Positions 33,741-41,523 of a DNA stretch of 64,000 nt are shown here, in pieces (the first letter of the stretch is position 1; each line of letters begins with the position of its first letter). The notes under the pieces are model-generated. The model saw only the letters and a list, made by a program, of their open reading frames with translations. It had not been told where the DNA came from and did not search any database. Source of the DNA: a bacterium (GTDB lineage: Bacteria > Acidobacteriota > Terriglobia > Terriglobales > Acidobacteriaceae); NCBI GenBank assembly GCA_026225095.1, contig JAMFSC010000186.1, positions 16,670 to 80,669 of the forward strand, written 5' to 3'. The translations under genes were made by a program, and so were the position numbers.

Positions 33741-34195
33741 TCACACCCTCGCTCCGCGAAGTAGGCTTTCCAGTGCTGCCAGCCCTTCGCCGTAAAAAAT
33801 CCCCACTCCCGCCGCCGCTTGCCGAAGATCACCAGCGTCACCGCGGGCTTGCCGTCGACCAGCTCCACACGATGCCGATGCGTCGCGCTCCGAAACAACA
33901 CCATCCCCGGCCACTTGCGGCTCAGCCGCACGCACCGCCCATCCCGCACGCACACCTCGCGAGACCGCAGATCCGCGAACAGAGCAGGCGTCTCCTCGAT
34001 GTACCCACGCCAAAGAATGATCGAGACGAAAGGCCACGGATGATCGTGATGCTCATCCGCGTCGGAGCGATGAAACACATGCAGCGCCGGACGAAACCAA
34101 CCCACACGCGGAAACGCATACCGCGTCAGATAAGGACTCAGCGCATCCCCCCGCGACTCACACCCATGGATCACCGTCTTCCCCACGATCTTCAT
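33737..34195 (-). CDS. Cupin-like metal-site protein (152 aa)
   Basis: Chosen start MKIVGKTVIHG, overlapping the ATPase stop by 4 bases. ALHVFHRSDADEHHDHPWPF supplies the clustered His typical of small cupins, and a second His (THRHRVEL) comes later in the barrel. Conserved phage early proteins have this His-rich H-x-H-D-H-P-W segment. An enzymatic or sugar/nucleotide-related role is possible, but no substrate can be read. Confidence 0.65.
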   Translation of the reverse strand: MKIVGKTVIHGCESRGDALSPYLTRYAFPRVGWFRPALHVFHRSDADEHHDHPWPFVSIILWRGYIEETPALFADLRSREVCVRDGRCVRLSRKWPGMVLFRSATHRHRVELVDGKPAVTLVIFGKRRREWGFFTAKGWQHWKAYFAERGCE

Positions 34196-34602
34196 CGCCC
34201 ACTCTCCGCGAACACGGCGCTCGACCCAACCCCGCCGCCAAAACCGCCGATCGCATAGAAGCGGGCCCGCAGCACGTAATTGAGCCACTCCCGCGGCTCA
34301 TCGACGAAGACGATCCCGTTCAAGCCATCAGCCTTCTCGATCTGGCGATAGGAGAGAAACCTTGGCATCGGGTGATCCGCGAAACACCTCCGCCAGAACC
34401 ACTCATGCCCCTTGGCGGACCGGAAGTCCTCCGAGACCACAATCGGTCCGCCGCCACGCTTGCCTTGCGGTTGGGTCACCGCAAGATAGGTAAGCAGCGT
34501 AATCGTCTTCCCGCTGCCGCGTTCGCCAACTACGATCCGGCCTTCCCGCAACGCTTGAAGAACGTCGGGGTTGATCCTGCGATTCTGCTCTACGACTGAC
34601 AT
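34192..34602 (-). CDS. Small P-loop ATPase (136 aa)
   Basis: Walker A GERGSGKT at about residues 27-34 and Walker B GIVFVDEP near residue 98 are clear. At 136 residues it is shorter than AAA+ or DnaC-type loaders and probably one compact NTPase domain, resembling Zot-like or packaging-type P-loop folds. It overlaps neighbours on both sides in the early operon. Could assist replication or recombination; specific role unknown. Confidence 0.72.
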   Translation of the reverse strand: MSVVEQNRRINPDVLQALREGRIVVGERGSGKTITLLTYLAVTQPQGKRGGGPIVVSEDFRSAKGHEWFWRRCFADHPMPRFLSYRQIEKADGLNGIVFVDEPREWLNYVLRARFYAIGGFGGGVGSSAVFAESGR

Positions 34603-35060
34603 GCCCCACCTCCAAACAGATCCATCGTCCCAACCCCGCCACGCCCTTCCACCTGGGCCAACACCTCATCCGGAACAGGAAACAATTGCAGCGCACCCAG
34701 GCACGGCACCGGCCTCTCGAAGGCCACGCGGTTCTCCATCACGAACCCGTACTTGCCCATAAACCATGGACTCGTGCTCTGTATCACGCAGTCCACGATG
34801 TCCACCTTCCCCACCAGGCACCCGCGCGAGGTCTCCAGCTCCGAGTACTTCGGCCAGCGCGCCGGATGATCGTTCCATCCCGCCATCCACGCCGCCGTCC
34901 GGATGTCGTCCGCAACTTCCGCCCGAGGCATCGCCCTGCCGGCATGGAGATACACCGTCCCCCGAAACCGCGTCGGCCAGTTGCGGTTCTCGATATCCTT
35001 GCCGCCATACAGCAGAAACCACCACCACGGCGCACGCACACTCAGGGCTCTCGCACTCAT
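34590..35060 (-). CDS. ASCH-domain protein (156 aa)
   Basis: ALSVRAPWWWFLLYGGKDIENRNW is the characteristic ASCH start (hydrophobic strand, G-x-K-D-x-E-N-R). YLHAG and a later CLVGKVDIVDCV strand follow. ASCH (PUA-like) domains bind RNA or modified nucleotides and are common in phages. Overlaps both neighbours. Confidence 0.82.
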   Translation of the reverse strand: MSARALSVRAPWWWFLLYGGKDIENRNWPTRFRGTVYLHAGRAMPRAEVADDIRTAAWMAGWNDHPARWPKYSELETSRGCLVGKVDIVDCVIQSTSPWFMGKYGFVMENRVAFERPVPCLGALQLFPVPDEVLAQVEGRGGVGTMDLFGGGACQS

Positions 35061-35650
35061 AAGCCCCCCTTTGGCTTTTTTTGATCAGCCTTTTGTGCCT
35101 TCAGGTCGGCGTGGGTTATCACATAGCGTCGAAGTATCTTATTTTTTGGCCATGTCTTCTGGTGTCCGCAATCGGCGCAAACTTCGGCTTGCGGTGACGT
35201 ATAGGACTGCGCAACGAGATAACCTTTTTCATCGTTGAAGCTCGTCACCGTGACCCGTTCACCGTTCCAGCCAAATTCACAGCCCACAACCAGGCGCGCC
35301 GGATTATTGATCCCTTGTCCGCCGCCGCCCCAGTGTGCCCGCAGAGTGGCTGGGTAGATGAAAGGCTTCCGCTTGGTATGGGCCTCGTATGCCTTCCACG
35401 CCGAGCGGTTCGCGTAGATCACTGCGCACTGGTAAAAATCTTCGAAGTTCGCACCAAACCAGTAGCTGCCACGGAACCGACCGTGGATGGCACCCAGATC
35501 ATCCCCATTGAATTCGAGACCGATCTTCACCGCAAGAAATAGGCCCTCCCGTAGGCCTTGATTGAGCCGTAGCCAAGAGTGTCCGGTAGCCTCTTGGCTG
35601 TCGCGCCACAGATGGGACAGCAACTGAACCGCCGCGGAATCAGAGTTCAT
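35057..35650 (-). CDS. Hypothetical early protein with one CxxC motif (197 aa)
   Basis: N-terminal helices (HLWRDSQEATGHSWLRLNQG) precede a Trp/Tyr-rich region. CADCGH near residue 160 forms half of a possible zinc ribbon. The C-terminus is Lys-rich. Start overlaps the upstream stop by 4 bases. No family recognised. Confidence 0.65.
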   Translation of the reverse strand: MNSDSAAVQLLSHLWRDSQEATGHSWLRLNQGLREGLFLAVKIGLEFNGDDLGAIHGRFRGSYWFGANFEDFYQCAVIYANRSAWKAYEAHTKRKPFIYPATLRAHWGGGGQGINNPARLVVGCEFGWNGERVTVTSFNDEKGYLVAQSYTSPQAEVCADCGHQKTWPKNKILRRYVITHADLKAQKADQKKPKGGL

Positions 35651-36474
35651 CGCGCACCCCCATCCCCAGGCAGCGGAGAGAACGACACAAACAGCCCCGT
35701 CCCCACCCTCCGCGCATACAGGCTCCGACCAGCCTTCTTCGCCTTGTCGCGCAGATCCCGAAACGTCGTGCCCGCATGACGTTCATCGCGATTCAGAATC
35801 TCCAGCGCCTCCGTCGGCTTCAACGCCAGCATCATCGACCACAGCAGCGGAGCCCGACCCACCGCCTTCGGATCGACCGGCACATCCTCCAGCCGCACCA
35901 CCTTCGCAACCGGCCCGGTCACCGTGTACCGGCTGGGCGCAGCGAGCGGCCTGGCGATCGATGCAATCACATGCGGCTGCATTGCGACGATGACACGCCG
36001 AGCCGCCGCTTCAACCTCCGCCGGGTCCGAGCAACCTCTCGCATCGACCAGCAGCCTTGCGGGAGCCTTGGTCGCGCTCTCCAATACCTCCGCAATCGAA
36101 GCATCCACCACCGCCGCCTCATCCAGAGGATCGGCACGCAACACCTCCATCTCCTCCATCGGCACAGCCGCAGGCAGCGCGGGCTTCTTCGCCTGCTGCC
36201 CCACGCACCAGCCCCGATGCGTTGGCTTGCCGCACCCACGCGAGCACAGCCCAACAGCGCCCACCGGAGGTTCGACCGGCTTGAGCTTCAGCGCCATCTT
36301 CACCGTCGACGACGCAGACGCCGGAGCCGAGACCGGAGCCTCCACCACCACCCGCGACTTCGCCAGCTTATCCACGCACAGACGACAGAGATCGTCCCCG
36401 TCGATCCGGGCCACGGCATCCACCCGCACCCGCCGAGCGTTGTAGCAATCGATGCAAAATCCAGGCTTCCTCAT
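35647..36474 (-). CDS. Hypothetical early protein with N-terminal zinc-finger-like motifs (275 aa)
   Basis: Start ATG 36474 overlaps the stop of the 2-TM gene (ATGA) and begins MRKPGFCIDCYNARRVRVD. C-x2-C...C-x2-C (CIDC, CRLC) is followed by a second C-x3-C...H...C group (CSRGCGKPTHRGWC). The C-terminal half has LLVDARGCSDP and a helical region ALKPTEALEIL resembling small winged-helix folds. A DNA- or RNA-binding role is plausible. Confidence 0.65.
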   Translation of the reverse strand: MRKPGFCIDCYNARRVRVDAVARIDGDDLCRLCVDKLAKSRVVVEAPVSAPASASSTVKMALKLKPVEPPVGAVGLCSRGCGKPTHRGWCVGQQAKKPALPAAVPMEEMEVLRADPLDEAAVVDASIAEVLESATKAPARLLVDARGCSDPAEVEAAARRVIVAMQPHVIASIARPLAAPSRYTVTGPVAKVVRLEDVPVDPKAVGRAPLLWSMMLALKPTEALEILNRDERHAGTTFRDLRDKAKKAGRSLYARRVGTGLFVSFSPLPGDGGAR

Positions 36475-36707
36475 CTCCGCACCACCTTTCCCATCCAACT
36501 CGGCATCCACGCGACCGCTTCAGGACGACGCAAACAGATCCACGCTTGCTCGGTGTTCCATAAAGAAGCGCCAATCAACCAGACCATGGAAACAAACCTG
36601 AAATCCCCACCGGGCGACATGGCATAGACATGACGCGCCAATACGATCCAAAACAACGAGGCCACGATGTGCACCACCAGGCAGATCAGCCATGCCAGTC
36701 GTCTCAC
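36471..36707 (-). CDS. Small 2-TM membrane protein (78 aa)
   Basis: Start GTG 36707 overlaps the upstream TGA (GTGA) and has GGAGGTG before it. Two hydrophobic helices (LAWLICLVVHIVASLFWIVL and FVSMVWLIGASLW) with a short basic tail. Unknown function; small phage membrane proteins often act in superinfection exclusion. Confidence 0.62.
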   Translation of the reverse strand: MRRLAWLICLVVHIVASLFWIVLARHVYAMSPGGDFRFVSMVWLIGASLWNTEQAWICLRRPEAVAWMPSWMGKVVRR

Positions 36708-37672
36708 GCCAGCACCTCCGCGCCGGCAACGGCCGGATACTGATGCCACTGCACGCCATCGAGCAGATCGCCCGCAGCTTTCTTGCCGACACACGCAAAT
36801 GTCGCGTTTAGAGTTGGAAAGAACTCCAATCGGCAGCGATCATTGCGAGTGTCCTCGACTAGAGCTCTATGCGCCCACTCGCCCCATTGCTTGAAGAAGA
36901 ATGAAACGTCAGCCCGCAAACATTGATCCCGCAGCCCACGCGCCCAGTCCGGATGCATGGGCCGCGCATCATGCCCGCTCTCTCCCCCGCAGATAGCCCA
37001 GTGGAGCATCTCGCGGCGCGAATACGCATACTCCCAACCGCCTTCCGGACCGACATACAGGAACCGATTGAGATCGATCGGTCCCAGCAGCGGCTCAGCG
37101 GAGATGAATCTCACCGCAGCCGGCGTATCCAGCAGCAGTGGGATACGCTCGTCCGCAGTCTTCTGATCCTCCACCGACACACCCTGCCACCAGTTCGGCA
37201 ACGGCCACTTTGGGATGTACTCAAAGTCATGCTTGGCAGCGAGCTCATCCGCAAACTCGATGACGGTCTCATAGAAGTCCGGACGCGAGAGCAACACCTG
37301 CATCCGCTCAGGCCGCTTCGTCAGGCACTGGTACGTATGCCCAGGCGTCAACATCGCGACGGCCATGATCTGGGCGATCATCCATTCCCTGACCTCTTCG
37401 TGAAACAGATCCGACATCGAGTTCACAAAGTAAGTCGTCGCCCGCTTCCGTTTCAGCGGAGCCAGCAGCGCGTTCTCATCGAAGTGGATCTTCCCAGTCC
37501 ATGCCGCCTTGTTTCCCCGCAGCACCGTCAGCCCGGAGTACTTCACCTGCCCCATCGCCGCCAGCCGCCTCGACATGTTCCGCGCATAGCAGTTCCGGCA
37601 GCCCTCGCTCACGTTGGTGCATCCAGCGATGGGATTCCAGGTCTCCTGCGTCCACTCAATCCTGCTAGACAT
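36704..37672 (-). CDS. Phage Gp37/Gp68 family protein, DUF5131 (322 aa)
   Basis: Start MSSRIEWTQETWNPIAGC agrees with the family. The diagnostic three-Cys motif is C-TNVSEGC-RNCYA (Cys at about residues 18, 25, 28). VNSMSDLFHE, CLTKRPERM and ISAEPLLGPI are further family signatures, and WAICGGESG with HPDWARGLRDQC lies near the C-terminus. The Cys cluster and TIM-barrel-like strands suggest a metal or Fe-S enzyme, but no activity is established for this family to my knowledge. Confidence 0.9.
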   Translation of the reverse strand: MSSRIEWTQETWNPIAGCTNVSEGCRNCYARNMSRRLAAMGQVKYSGLTVLRGNKAAWTGKIHFDENALLAPLKRKRATTYFVNSMSDLFHEEVREWMIAQIMAVAMLTPGHTYQCLTKRPERMQVLLSRPDFYETVIEFADELAAKHDFEYIPKWPLPNWWQGVSVEDQKTADERIPLLLDTPAAVRFISAEPLLGPIDLNRFLYVGPEGGWEYAYSRREMLHWAICGGESGHDARPMHPDWARGLRDQCLRADVSFFFKQWGEWAHRALVEDTRNDRCRLEFFPTLNATFACVGKKAAGDLLDGVQWHQYPAVAGAEVLA

Positions 37673-37976
37673 CGTTCGCCCCCTCGCCTTCATCCACCAC
37701 CCGCACCCAGTTCGGGTTGGTCGGGTGAACCTGCAGCAGCCCACGCAGCTCGAGATACCGCTTCGAATCGGCGAAGTCGGGAGCCTCAAACTCCAGGCAC
37801 GCCGCAATGTCGTGCCAGACCTCGTCATCAACATCCCAAACAGTGATCGAATCGTCCGTGATGACCTCAGTGGCGAACTCATAGGCAAGGCTGCGTTCCA
37901 GCTTCCGCATCTCGACATCCGACGCATCCACGGTGATCTTGACCATCAACTCCGGCAACTCAGCCATCCCGCTCAC
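37665..37976 (-). CDS. Hypothetical acidic early protein (103 aa)
   Basis: Strongly acidic, with MVKITVDASDVEMRKLERSL at the N-terminus and DEGEGAND at the end. Overlaps both neighbours by 4 and 8 bases, supporting translation. No family recognised. Confidence 0.6.
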   Translation of the reverse strand: MSGMAELPELMVKITVDASDVEMRKLERSLAYEFATEVITDDSITVWDVDDEVWHDIAACLEFEAPDFADSKRYLELRGLLQVHPTNPNWVRVVDEGEGANDV

Positions 37977-38263
37977 CGCTTCCCGCCGAAGATCTCAGCA
38001 CCCAACGTCTCGACCTGCACTGCCTTCACCTGCTTCGCCCGCGCCGCCTCACGCCGTTCCTGCAACGTCTCGCGGATCTTGTCGATCCGCGTCTCCAGCA
38101 GCATCAGCGTGTCCCGCGGAGCCACCTTCGGATCGGCCCAGATCGCTACATCTCCCTCGCGAATCACCAGCACCGCCAGCGCCCCGCTGCCCTCGCAGAC
38201 CCACTTCGCCGCCGAGGTCAGCGAGCGCTGACTCGTCAGATCCCAGCTAGGCTTTTTCCCCAT
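37973..38263 (-). CDS. Hypothetical early protein (96 aa)
   Basis: Start MGKKPSWDLTSQRSL, preceded by GGAGGTGG, overlaps the DUF3310 gene by 17 bases. A strand-rich N-terminal half (ALAVLVIREGDVAIWAD) precedes a basic coiled helix (LETRIDKIRETLQERREAAR). No family recognised. Confidence 0.62.
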   Translation of the reverse strand: MGKKPSWDLTSQRSLTSAAKWVCEGSGALAVLVIREGDVAIWADPKVAPRDTLMLLETRIDKIRETLQERREAARAKQVKAVQVETLGAEIFGGKR

Positions 38264-38549
38264 CCGCCACCTCCCGCCGCGCAATCTCCCGGTCCAGGTA
38301 CCACCGCGCCTTCCGCAGATCCTCAAGCCCGTTCTTACCCTCATGCCGCCACACATACTTCACGACATTGCCGAGGTTGAATCCCATGTGCTCCGCGATC
38401 GCGATACACTCCACGCCCGATGGGTGATCGGTATAGTGCGTCGGGTGATGCACCGCATCCGCCAGCACCTGCTTCGGCGTGCGGCACGGCTGCGCATGAC
38501 CCCGGCCCAGCACACAACCCGCATCGCACGTCATCACCCGATCACTCAT
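38247..38549 (-). CDS. DUF3310 protein (100 aa)
   Basis: Start MSDRVMTCDAGC. The C-terminal 60 residues carry the DUF3310 consensus: HHPTHYTDHPSGVECIAIAE, FNLGNVVKYVWRHEGKNG and LEDLRKARWYLDREI. This small helical phage domain is often linked to nucleotide metabolism genes. Function is not established. Confidence 0.88.
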   Translation of the reverse strand: MSDRVMTCDAGCVLGRGHAQPCRTPKQVLADAVHHPTHYTDHPSGVECIAIAEHMGFNLGNVVKYVWRHEGKNGLEDLRKARWYLDREIARREVADGEKA

Positions 38550-38557
38550 CGCAACCC

Positions 38558-38704
38558 TCAAGCTTCCTGCCGCTTTACATACACCCGCTCCGCACGCCAC
38601 TTCCGCATAGCCTCGGCATGGCACGTCCGGCACATCCTCTGCCCCGGCCTTCTCTCCCGCCCGCACAGGCGAGAGCACATCGTCGACGGCGCTTTGTACT
38701 TCAT
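38558..38704 (-). CDS. 48-aa zinc-knuckle-like small protein
   Basis: A short gene with GGAGG 7 bases before ATG 38704. The product MKYKAPSTMCSRLCGRERRP continues with MCRTCHAEAMRKWRAERVYV and a basic end. Cys arrangement C-x3-C...C-x2-C-H fits a small zinc finger. Stop is 9 bases before the DUF3310 start. Likely nucleic-acid binding; unknown role. Confidence 0.65.
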   Translation of the reverse strand: MKYKAPSTMCSRLCGRERRPGQRMCRTCHAEAMRKWRAERVYVKRQEA

Positions 38705-38727
38705 GCAGTCCTCCGCGTGGAACAAAA

Positions 38728-38743
38728 CGTGTCACGTGAAACA
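38728..38743. promoter_or_regulatory. parS-like 16-mer
   Basis: CGTGTCACGTGAAACA matches 14 of 16 bases of the bacterial parS consensus (TGTTTCACGTGAAACA), with a perfect right half and CACGTG centre. It lies 24 bases upstream of the 48-aa zinc-knuckle gene. It could be a phage regulator operator instead. Confidence 0.35.
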
Positions 38744-38747
38744 TTGC

Positions 38748-38871
38748 GAGGGGACCCGTCAGCCCGTAGAAGGAGCGGGCCCCTCGTGAGGCGCGGCTGC
38801 CTTCCCACCTCCCCAGGGAGAAGAACAGCCGCGCCTCCTCCCCACCGCATCGCCGGGCGACGGCAATGCGG
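38748..38871. other. Three successive strong inverted repeats in a non-coding gap
   Basis: Within the 179-base gap between two early genes: GAGGGG-a-CCCG pairs with CGGGCCCCTC (38748..38785); a perfect 12-bp stem GAGGCGCGGCTG / CAGCCGCGCCTC (38788..38837); and CCGCAT / ATGCGG enclosing GCCG / CGGC (38845..38871). This looks like a structured leader, attenuator or small RNA rather than a plain spacer. No T-run follows, so a simple terminator is unlikely. Confidence 0.5.
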
Positions 38872-38883
38872 AGGAAACTCAAA

Positions 38884-39648
38884 TCAGGCGATGATCGTCG
38901 TCCCGTCCGGCAGACGATCCTTCAGGTACCCGAAGATCTGCTCGCACGTATCCGTCTTCCAGCGGTTCGCATCCACCGGAATCAACGCCACCTCCGGCAG
39001 CGCCTCCTTCTTCGCCTTGAACCGCAGCAGGAAGTCCGACTCCACCGGCGTGATCTCCCGGAACGTCCTGTACGCACGCAACCCCATACGCGGTGGCAGC
39101 TCTACCTCGCCATGCGTCACGCCGCCCGAGTTGACCACCACCTTCTGCGAGAAGCCATCGTCCGCCAGCTCCACCGTGCTCCCCGCCTTCAGGTTCGAGC
39201 ACAGCTTCAACATGTTGGTGTAGTTGCCTTCGAGCGGAAAGAACGCAGCCTGCGCCTGGATCAGGAAGAGCTCCGGCTCCATGTACTCGCCGAACTTGAA
39301 CGGGCACACCTCACGCGACGTAGCCCGCGCCCACACATGCCTGCGTCCCCACTGGTCAGCCTCGAGCGAGACCAGCGACACCTTGTCGAAGCTCTCGACA
39401 TGCACGGCGAACTTACCGGAGAAACCATCCACGCCCACGGTGAACGCAGTAATCAGCCCCGTCAGGCTGGAGAGCTCGAGCGTCGGAGTCGCCACCGGAG
39501 CCAACGGAATCACCGGACGAACGACATCGCCCAGCGTGCCATCCGTCTTCACCGCGTAGGCGTTGCCATTCACATCGACCGTCACCGGACGGTCGGTCTT
39601 GTTGAGACTCAGGAACCAATCGAGCACCTGGACTATGTTCATAAACAT
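38884..39648 (-). CDS. Conserved-type early protein, possibly DUF2303-like (254 aa)
   Basis: A mixed alpha/beta protein with RRHVWARATSREVCPFKFGEYMEP and a late beta region with VELPPRMGLRAYRTFREI. The order acidic F-x-E-Y-x-E helix then beta-rich C-terminus recalls DUF2303/YfdQ-type phage proteins, but similarity is weak. Lies between two small early genes. Function unknown. Confidence 0.6.
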   Translation of the reverse strand: MFMNIVQVLDWFLSLNKTDRPVTVDVNGNAYAVKTDGTLGDVVRPVIPLAPVATPTLELSSLTGLITAFTVGVDGFSGKFAVHVESFDKVSLVSLEADQWGRRHVWARATSREVCPFKFGEYMEPELFLIQAQAAFFPLEGNYTNMLKLCSNLKAGSTVELADDGFSQKVVVNSGGVTHGEVELPPRMGLRAYRTFREITPVESDFLLRFKAKKEALPEVALIPVDANRWKTDTCEQIFGYLKDRLPDGTTIIA

Positions 39649-39693
39649 CCCTCATTTCATGTTGCGAAAGTGGAACCTCTACTACCGGACGCC

Positions 39694-40080
39694 TTACTTC
39701 GCGCCCTTGAACTGGATGGGTTGGGGAGCTTCCTTCGGCTTCGGAGCCGTGAAGACGATGGAAGCCTGGCGCGGATCGTGGAGCAGCCCAAACAGCGCAC
39801 CGGTCTCCGCATCCTTGCCCACGAAGAAGACATCCTGCACCGGGTGTGGCTGCGCGAGTTTGGATTCGCAGGTAAACTCCGACGCGATCCGCGTGCGGGA
39901 ATCATCCGGCTTCATCCGCACGTTCAACTTGATCTCGCGCGAAGCTGTCGCCGGCGTGTTGAGGTCGTAGATGTTGTCCAGGCACTTCCGCAGCTCATCA
40001 TTGAAGGCGTCGATGATCGCCCCCTTGCAGAGGTTCCCGATGTTGATCGTGATCGGTGCTTCTATCTCTTCCTTCGCCAT
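39694..40080 (-). CDS. Hypothetical early protein (128 aa)
   Basis: Strong ribosome-binding site AAGGAGAG before ATG 40080. The pattern ITINIGNLCKGAIIDAFNDE and later SREIKLNVRMKPDDSRTRI gives alternating helix and amphipathic strands. Likely partner of the following gene. No family recognised. Confidence 0.65.
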   Translation of the reverse strand: MAKEEIEAPITINIGNLCKGAIIDAFNDELRKCLDNIYDLNTPATASREIKLNVRMKPDDSRTRIASEFTCESKLAQPHPVQDVFFVGKDAETGALFGLLHDPRQASIVFTAPKPKEAPQPIQFKGAK

Positions 40081-40095
40081 CGCTGCTCTCCTTCG

Positions 40096-40236
40096 CTACT
40101 TGTCGTAAAACCTCTGGTACACCCACGCGACAACCCCTGCGACCACCGCCCCGACCAAGATCACCGGTACGCCGACATGCAGAAAGAGCCACCACTGCGC
40201 GTCTTCGTATTGCGTCACGGCTTGCGGCACATGCAT
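40096..40236 (-). CDS. 46-aa single-TM small protein
   Basis: Starts at ATG 40236 with GGGAG 7 bases upstream and encodes MHVPQAVTQYEDAQWWLFLH followed by a hydrophobic helix GVPVILVGAVVAGVVAWVY and QRFYDK. It fills the gap between two early genes precisely and its stop is 15 bases before the next start. A phage membrane mini-protein of unknown role. Confidence 0.6.
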   Translation of the reverse strand: MHVPQAVTQYEDAQWWLFLHVGVPVILVGAVVAGVVAWVYQRFYDK

Positions 40237-40248
40237 CGCCAAGCTCCC

Positions 40249-40626
40249 TTACGCGTGATCGAAGTCTTCGTCGATGTCGTCCGTCTCTTCGTCATCCTCG
40301 CGGGTCGAAGCGGATACTGGCGCTTCCAGGGAACGACGCGCATCGACCAGCCTTTGAGCATCCCAGATGCTCACGGGTGCCGCGTTGATCGTCTTCGCGA
40401 GCCCACGCGCCGTCGCTTCGCTGACCGGCGTGATGGCATAGATACTGGCCGGTCCGAGGAACTTCGTGAGGGCTTGCTCCGACGCCACTTCAGGGACATC
40501 CACGCGGACGAACTTGCACCCGCCGATCTCCGCTTCCGTCACCAGTCCGGCGATCCGCTGGTGTCCCATCAACTCGACAAGCGCCCAGGACTCGAAGGGC
40601 TTGGCTGATTTGCTTTGCATTTCCAT
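40249..40626 (-). CDS. Conserved phage/plasmid hypothetical protein (125 aa)
   Basis: FESWALVELMGHQRIAGLVTEA with GGCKFVRVDVPE is a recurring pattern in small proteins of phages and plasmids, sometimes mislabelled as acetyltransferase. The C-terminus is very acidic (REDDEETDDIDEDFD). Probably soluble; function unknown. Confidence 0.7.
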   Translation of the reverse strand: MEMQSKSAKPFESWALVELMGHQRIAGLVTEAEIGGCKFVRVDVPEVASEQALTKFLGPASIYAITPVSEATARGLAKTINAAPVSIWDAQRLVDARRSLEAPVSASTREDDEETDDIDEDFDHA

Positions 40627-40638
40627 CGTTGCTCTCCT

Positions 40639-40974
40639 TTACCTCGAAACCATCTGCACCAGCGGCTTCCACCAGACAGCCAACACCAGCAAAGCCATCG
40701 ACCCCAGCGCCATCAGCCAGAAACGCTCCCGCACCACATGCTCCGGCGGACAGGCCGCAAACCCCGCCTGCAACCTCGGCTGACGCGGCCGGGGAATCTC
40801 ACGCACCGGAGCGAGCAACGCCACCAGCTCCGGGGAAGGCGTCATATCCATCCGCTTCTCTTTCAACGCATCCACCATGCAAGCCACACAACGGTCAGCC
40901 CGACCAACGAACGGCTCGCCACATCCCGGACACATCGCCAACGTCAATCCCTCGATCGCATCCATCAGAATCAC
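40639..40974 (-). CDS. Zinc-ribbon plus C-terminal TM protein (111 aa)
   Basis: CPGCGEPFVGRADRCVACM forms a four-Cys ribbon near the N-terminus. One transmembrane helix (FWLMALGSMALLVLAVWW) lies near the C-terminus, giving a membrane-anchored zinc ribbon. Overlaps the upstream stop by 4 bases. Unknown function. Confidence 0.65.
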   Translation of the reverse strand: MILMDAIEGLTLAMCPGCGEPFVGRADRCVACMVDALKEKRMDMTPSPELVALLAPVREIPRPRQPRLQAGFAACPPEHVVRERFWLMALGSMALLVLAVWWKPLVQMVSR

Positions 40975-41273
40975 GCCCTCGCCTTCATCCGCCGATTCCG
41001 TTTCCGCGCGGCTGCCTCGCGCGTGGCTTTGCGCCGTTCGGTCTCGATCCCTTCGAGCCGCGTCGCAATCTCTCCCGACTCCTCACGCCGGATCGTCTCC
41101 GTCGCCCTCTTCCCAGCACGCCTCGCCGCGAGGCGCGCCTTCACGCACTGCGGCCCACTGCAACACGTCCTCGGCGCGTCCCACCAGCCACACTCCTCGC
41201 CGTCCGAAAGCTTGCACGGATCCACATCCGGAGAGCACCGGCAGTACTCACATCTGCGCAGCTCGGCAGCCAT
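40971..41273 (-). CDS. Cys-rich basic protein (100 aa)
   Basis: Start chosen at MAAELRRCEYCRCSPDVD, one base after the XRE gene stop. Cys-rich residues 8-45 (CEYCRC...CKL...CGWW...CCSGPQC) followed by a long Arg/Lys-rich helix. Likely zinc-binding and nucleic-acid-associated. Confidence 0.65.
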   Translation of the reverse strand: MAAELRRCEYCRCSPDVDPCKLSDGEECGWWDAPRTCCSGPQCVKARLAARRAGKRATETIRREESGEIATRLEGIETERRKATREAAARKRNRRMKARA

Positions 41274-41274
41274 A

Positions 41275-41523
41275 TCAAACACGCCGCACCCCCGCCATCG
41301 ACCTGCACCGCTCCAACTCCAGAGCCCACGCGATATACTCCGCCAGGCTCGGCATCGCGAATCCAACCTCCCACCGGTGCAGCGTGTTGCGATGCACCCC
41401 GATCGCCCCGGCAACCGCGCCCTGACTCAACCCCAGCCTCTTCCGGCGCTTCGCCATCTGGATCGAGACACTCCTCGCCCGCAACCGCGCATTCGGCATC
41501 CCGCCCAGCACCGAGCCCGTCAA
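41275..41523 (-). CDS. XRE-family HTH regulator (82 aa)
   Basis: Contains the HTH pattern MAKRRKRLGLSQGAVAGAIG followed by VHRNTLHRWEVG, ending in a short helix. Start overlaps the REC-like gene stop by 4 bases. Being the fourth gene of the early operon, it may act as a Cro-like switch protein opposite the LexA-like gene at the promoter. Confidence 0.82.
   Translation of the reverse strand: MTGSVLGGMPNARLRARSVSIQMAKRRKRLGLSQGAVAGAIGVHRNTLHRWEVGFAMPSLAEYIAWALELERCRSMAGVRRV

Noticed and set aside
36704..37672. Gp37/Gp68 protein considered as part of a three-Cys-motif/TcmP pair
   Set aside because: No TcmP-like partner gene is adjacent; neighbours are unrelated small proteins.
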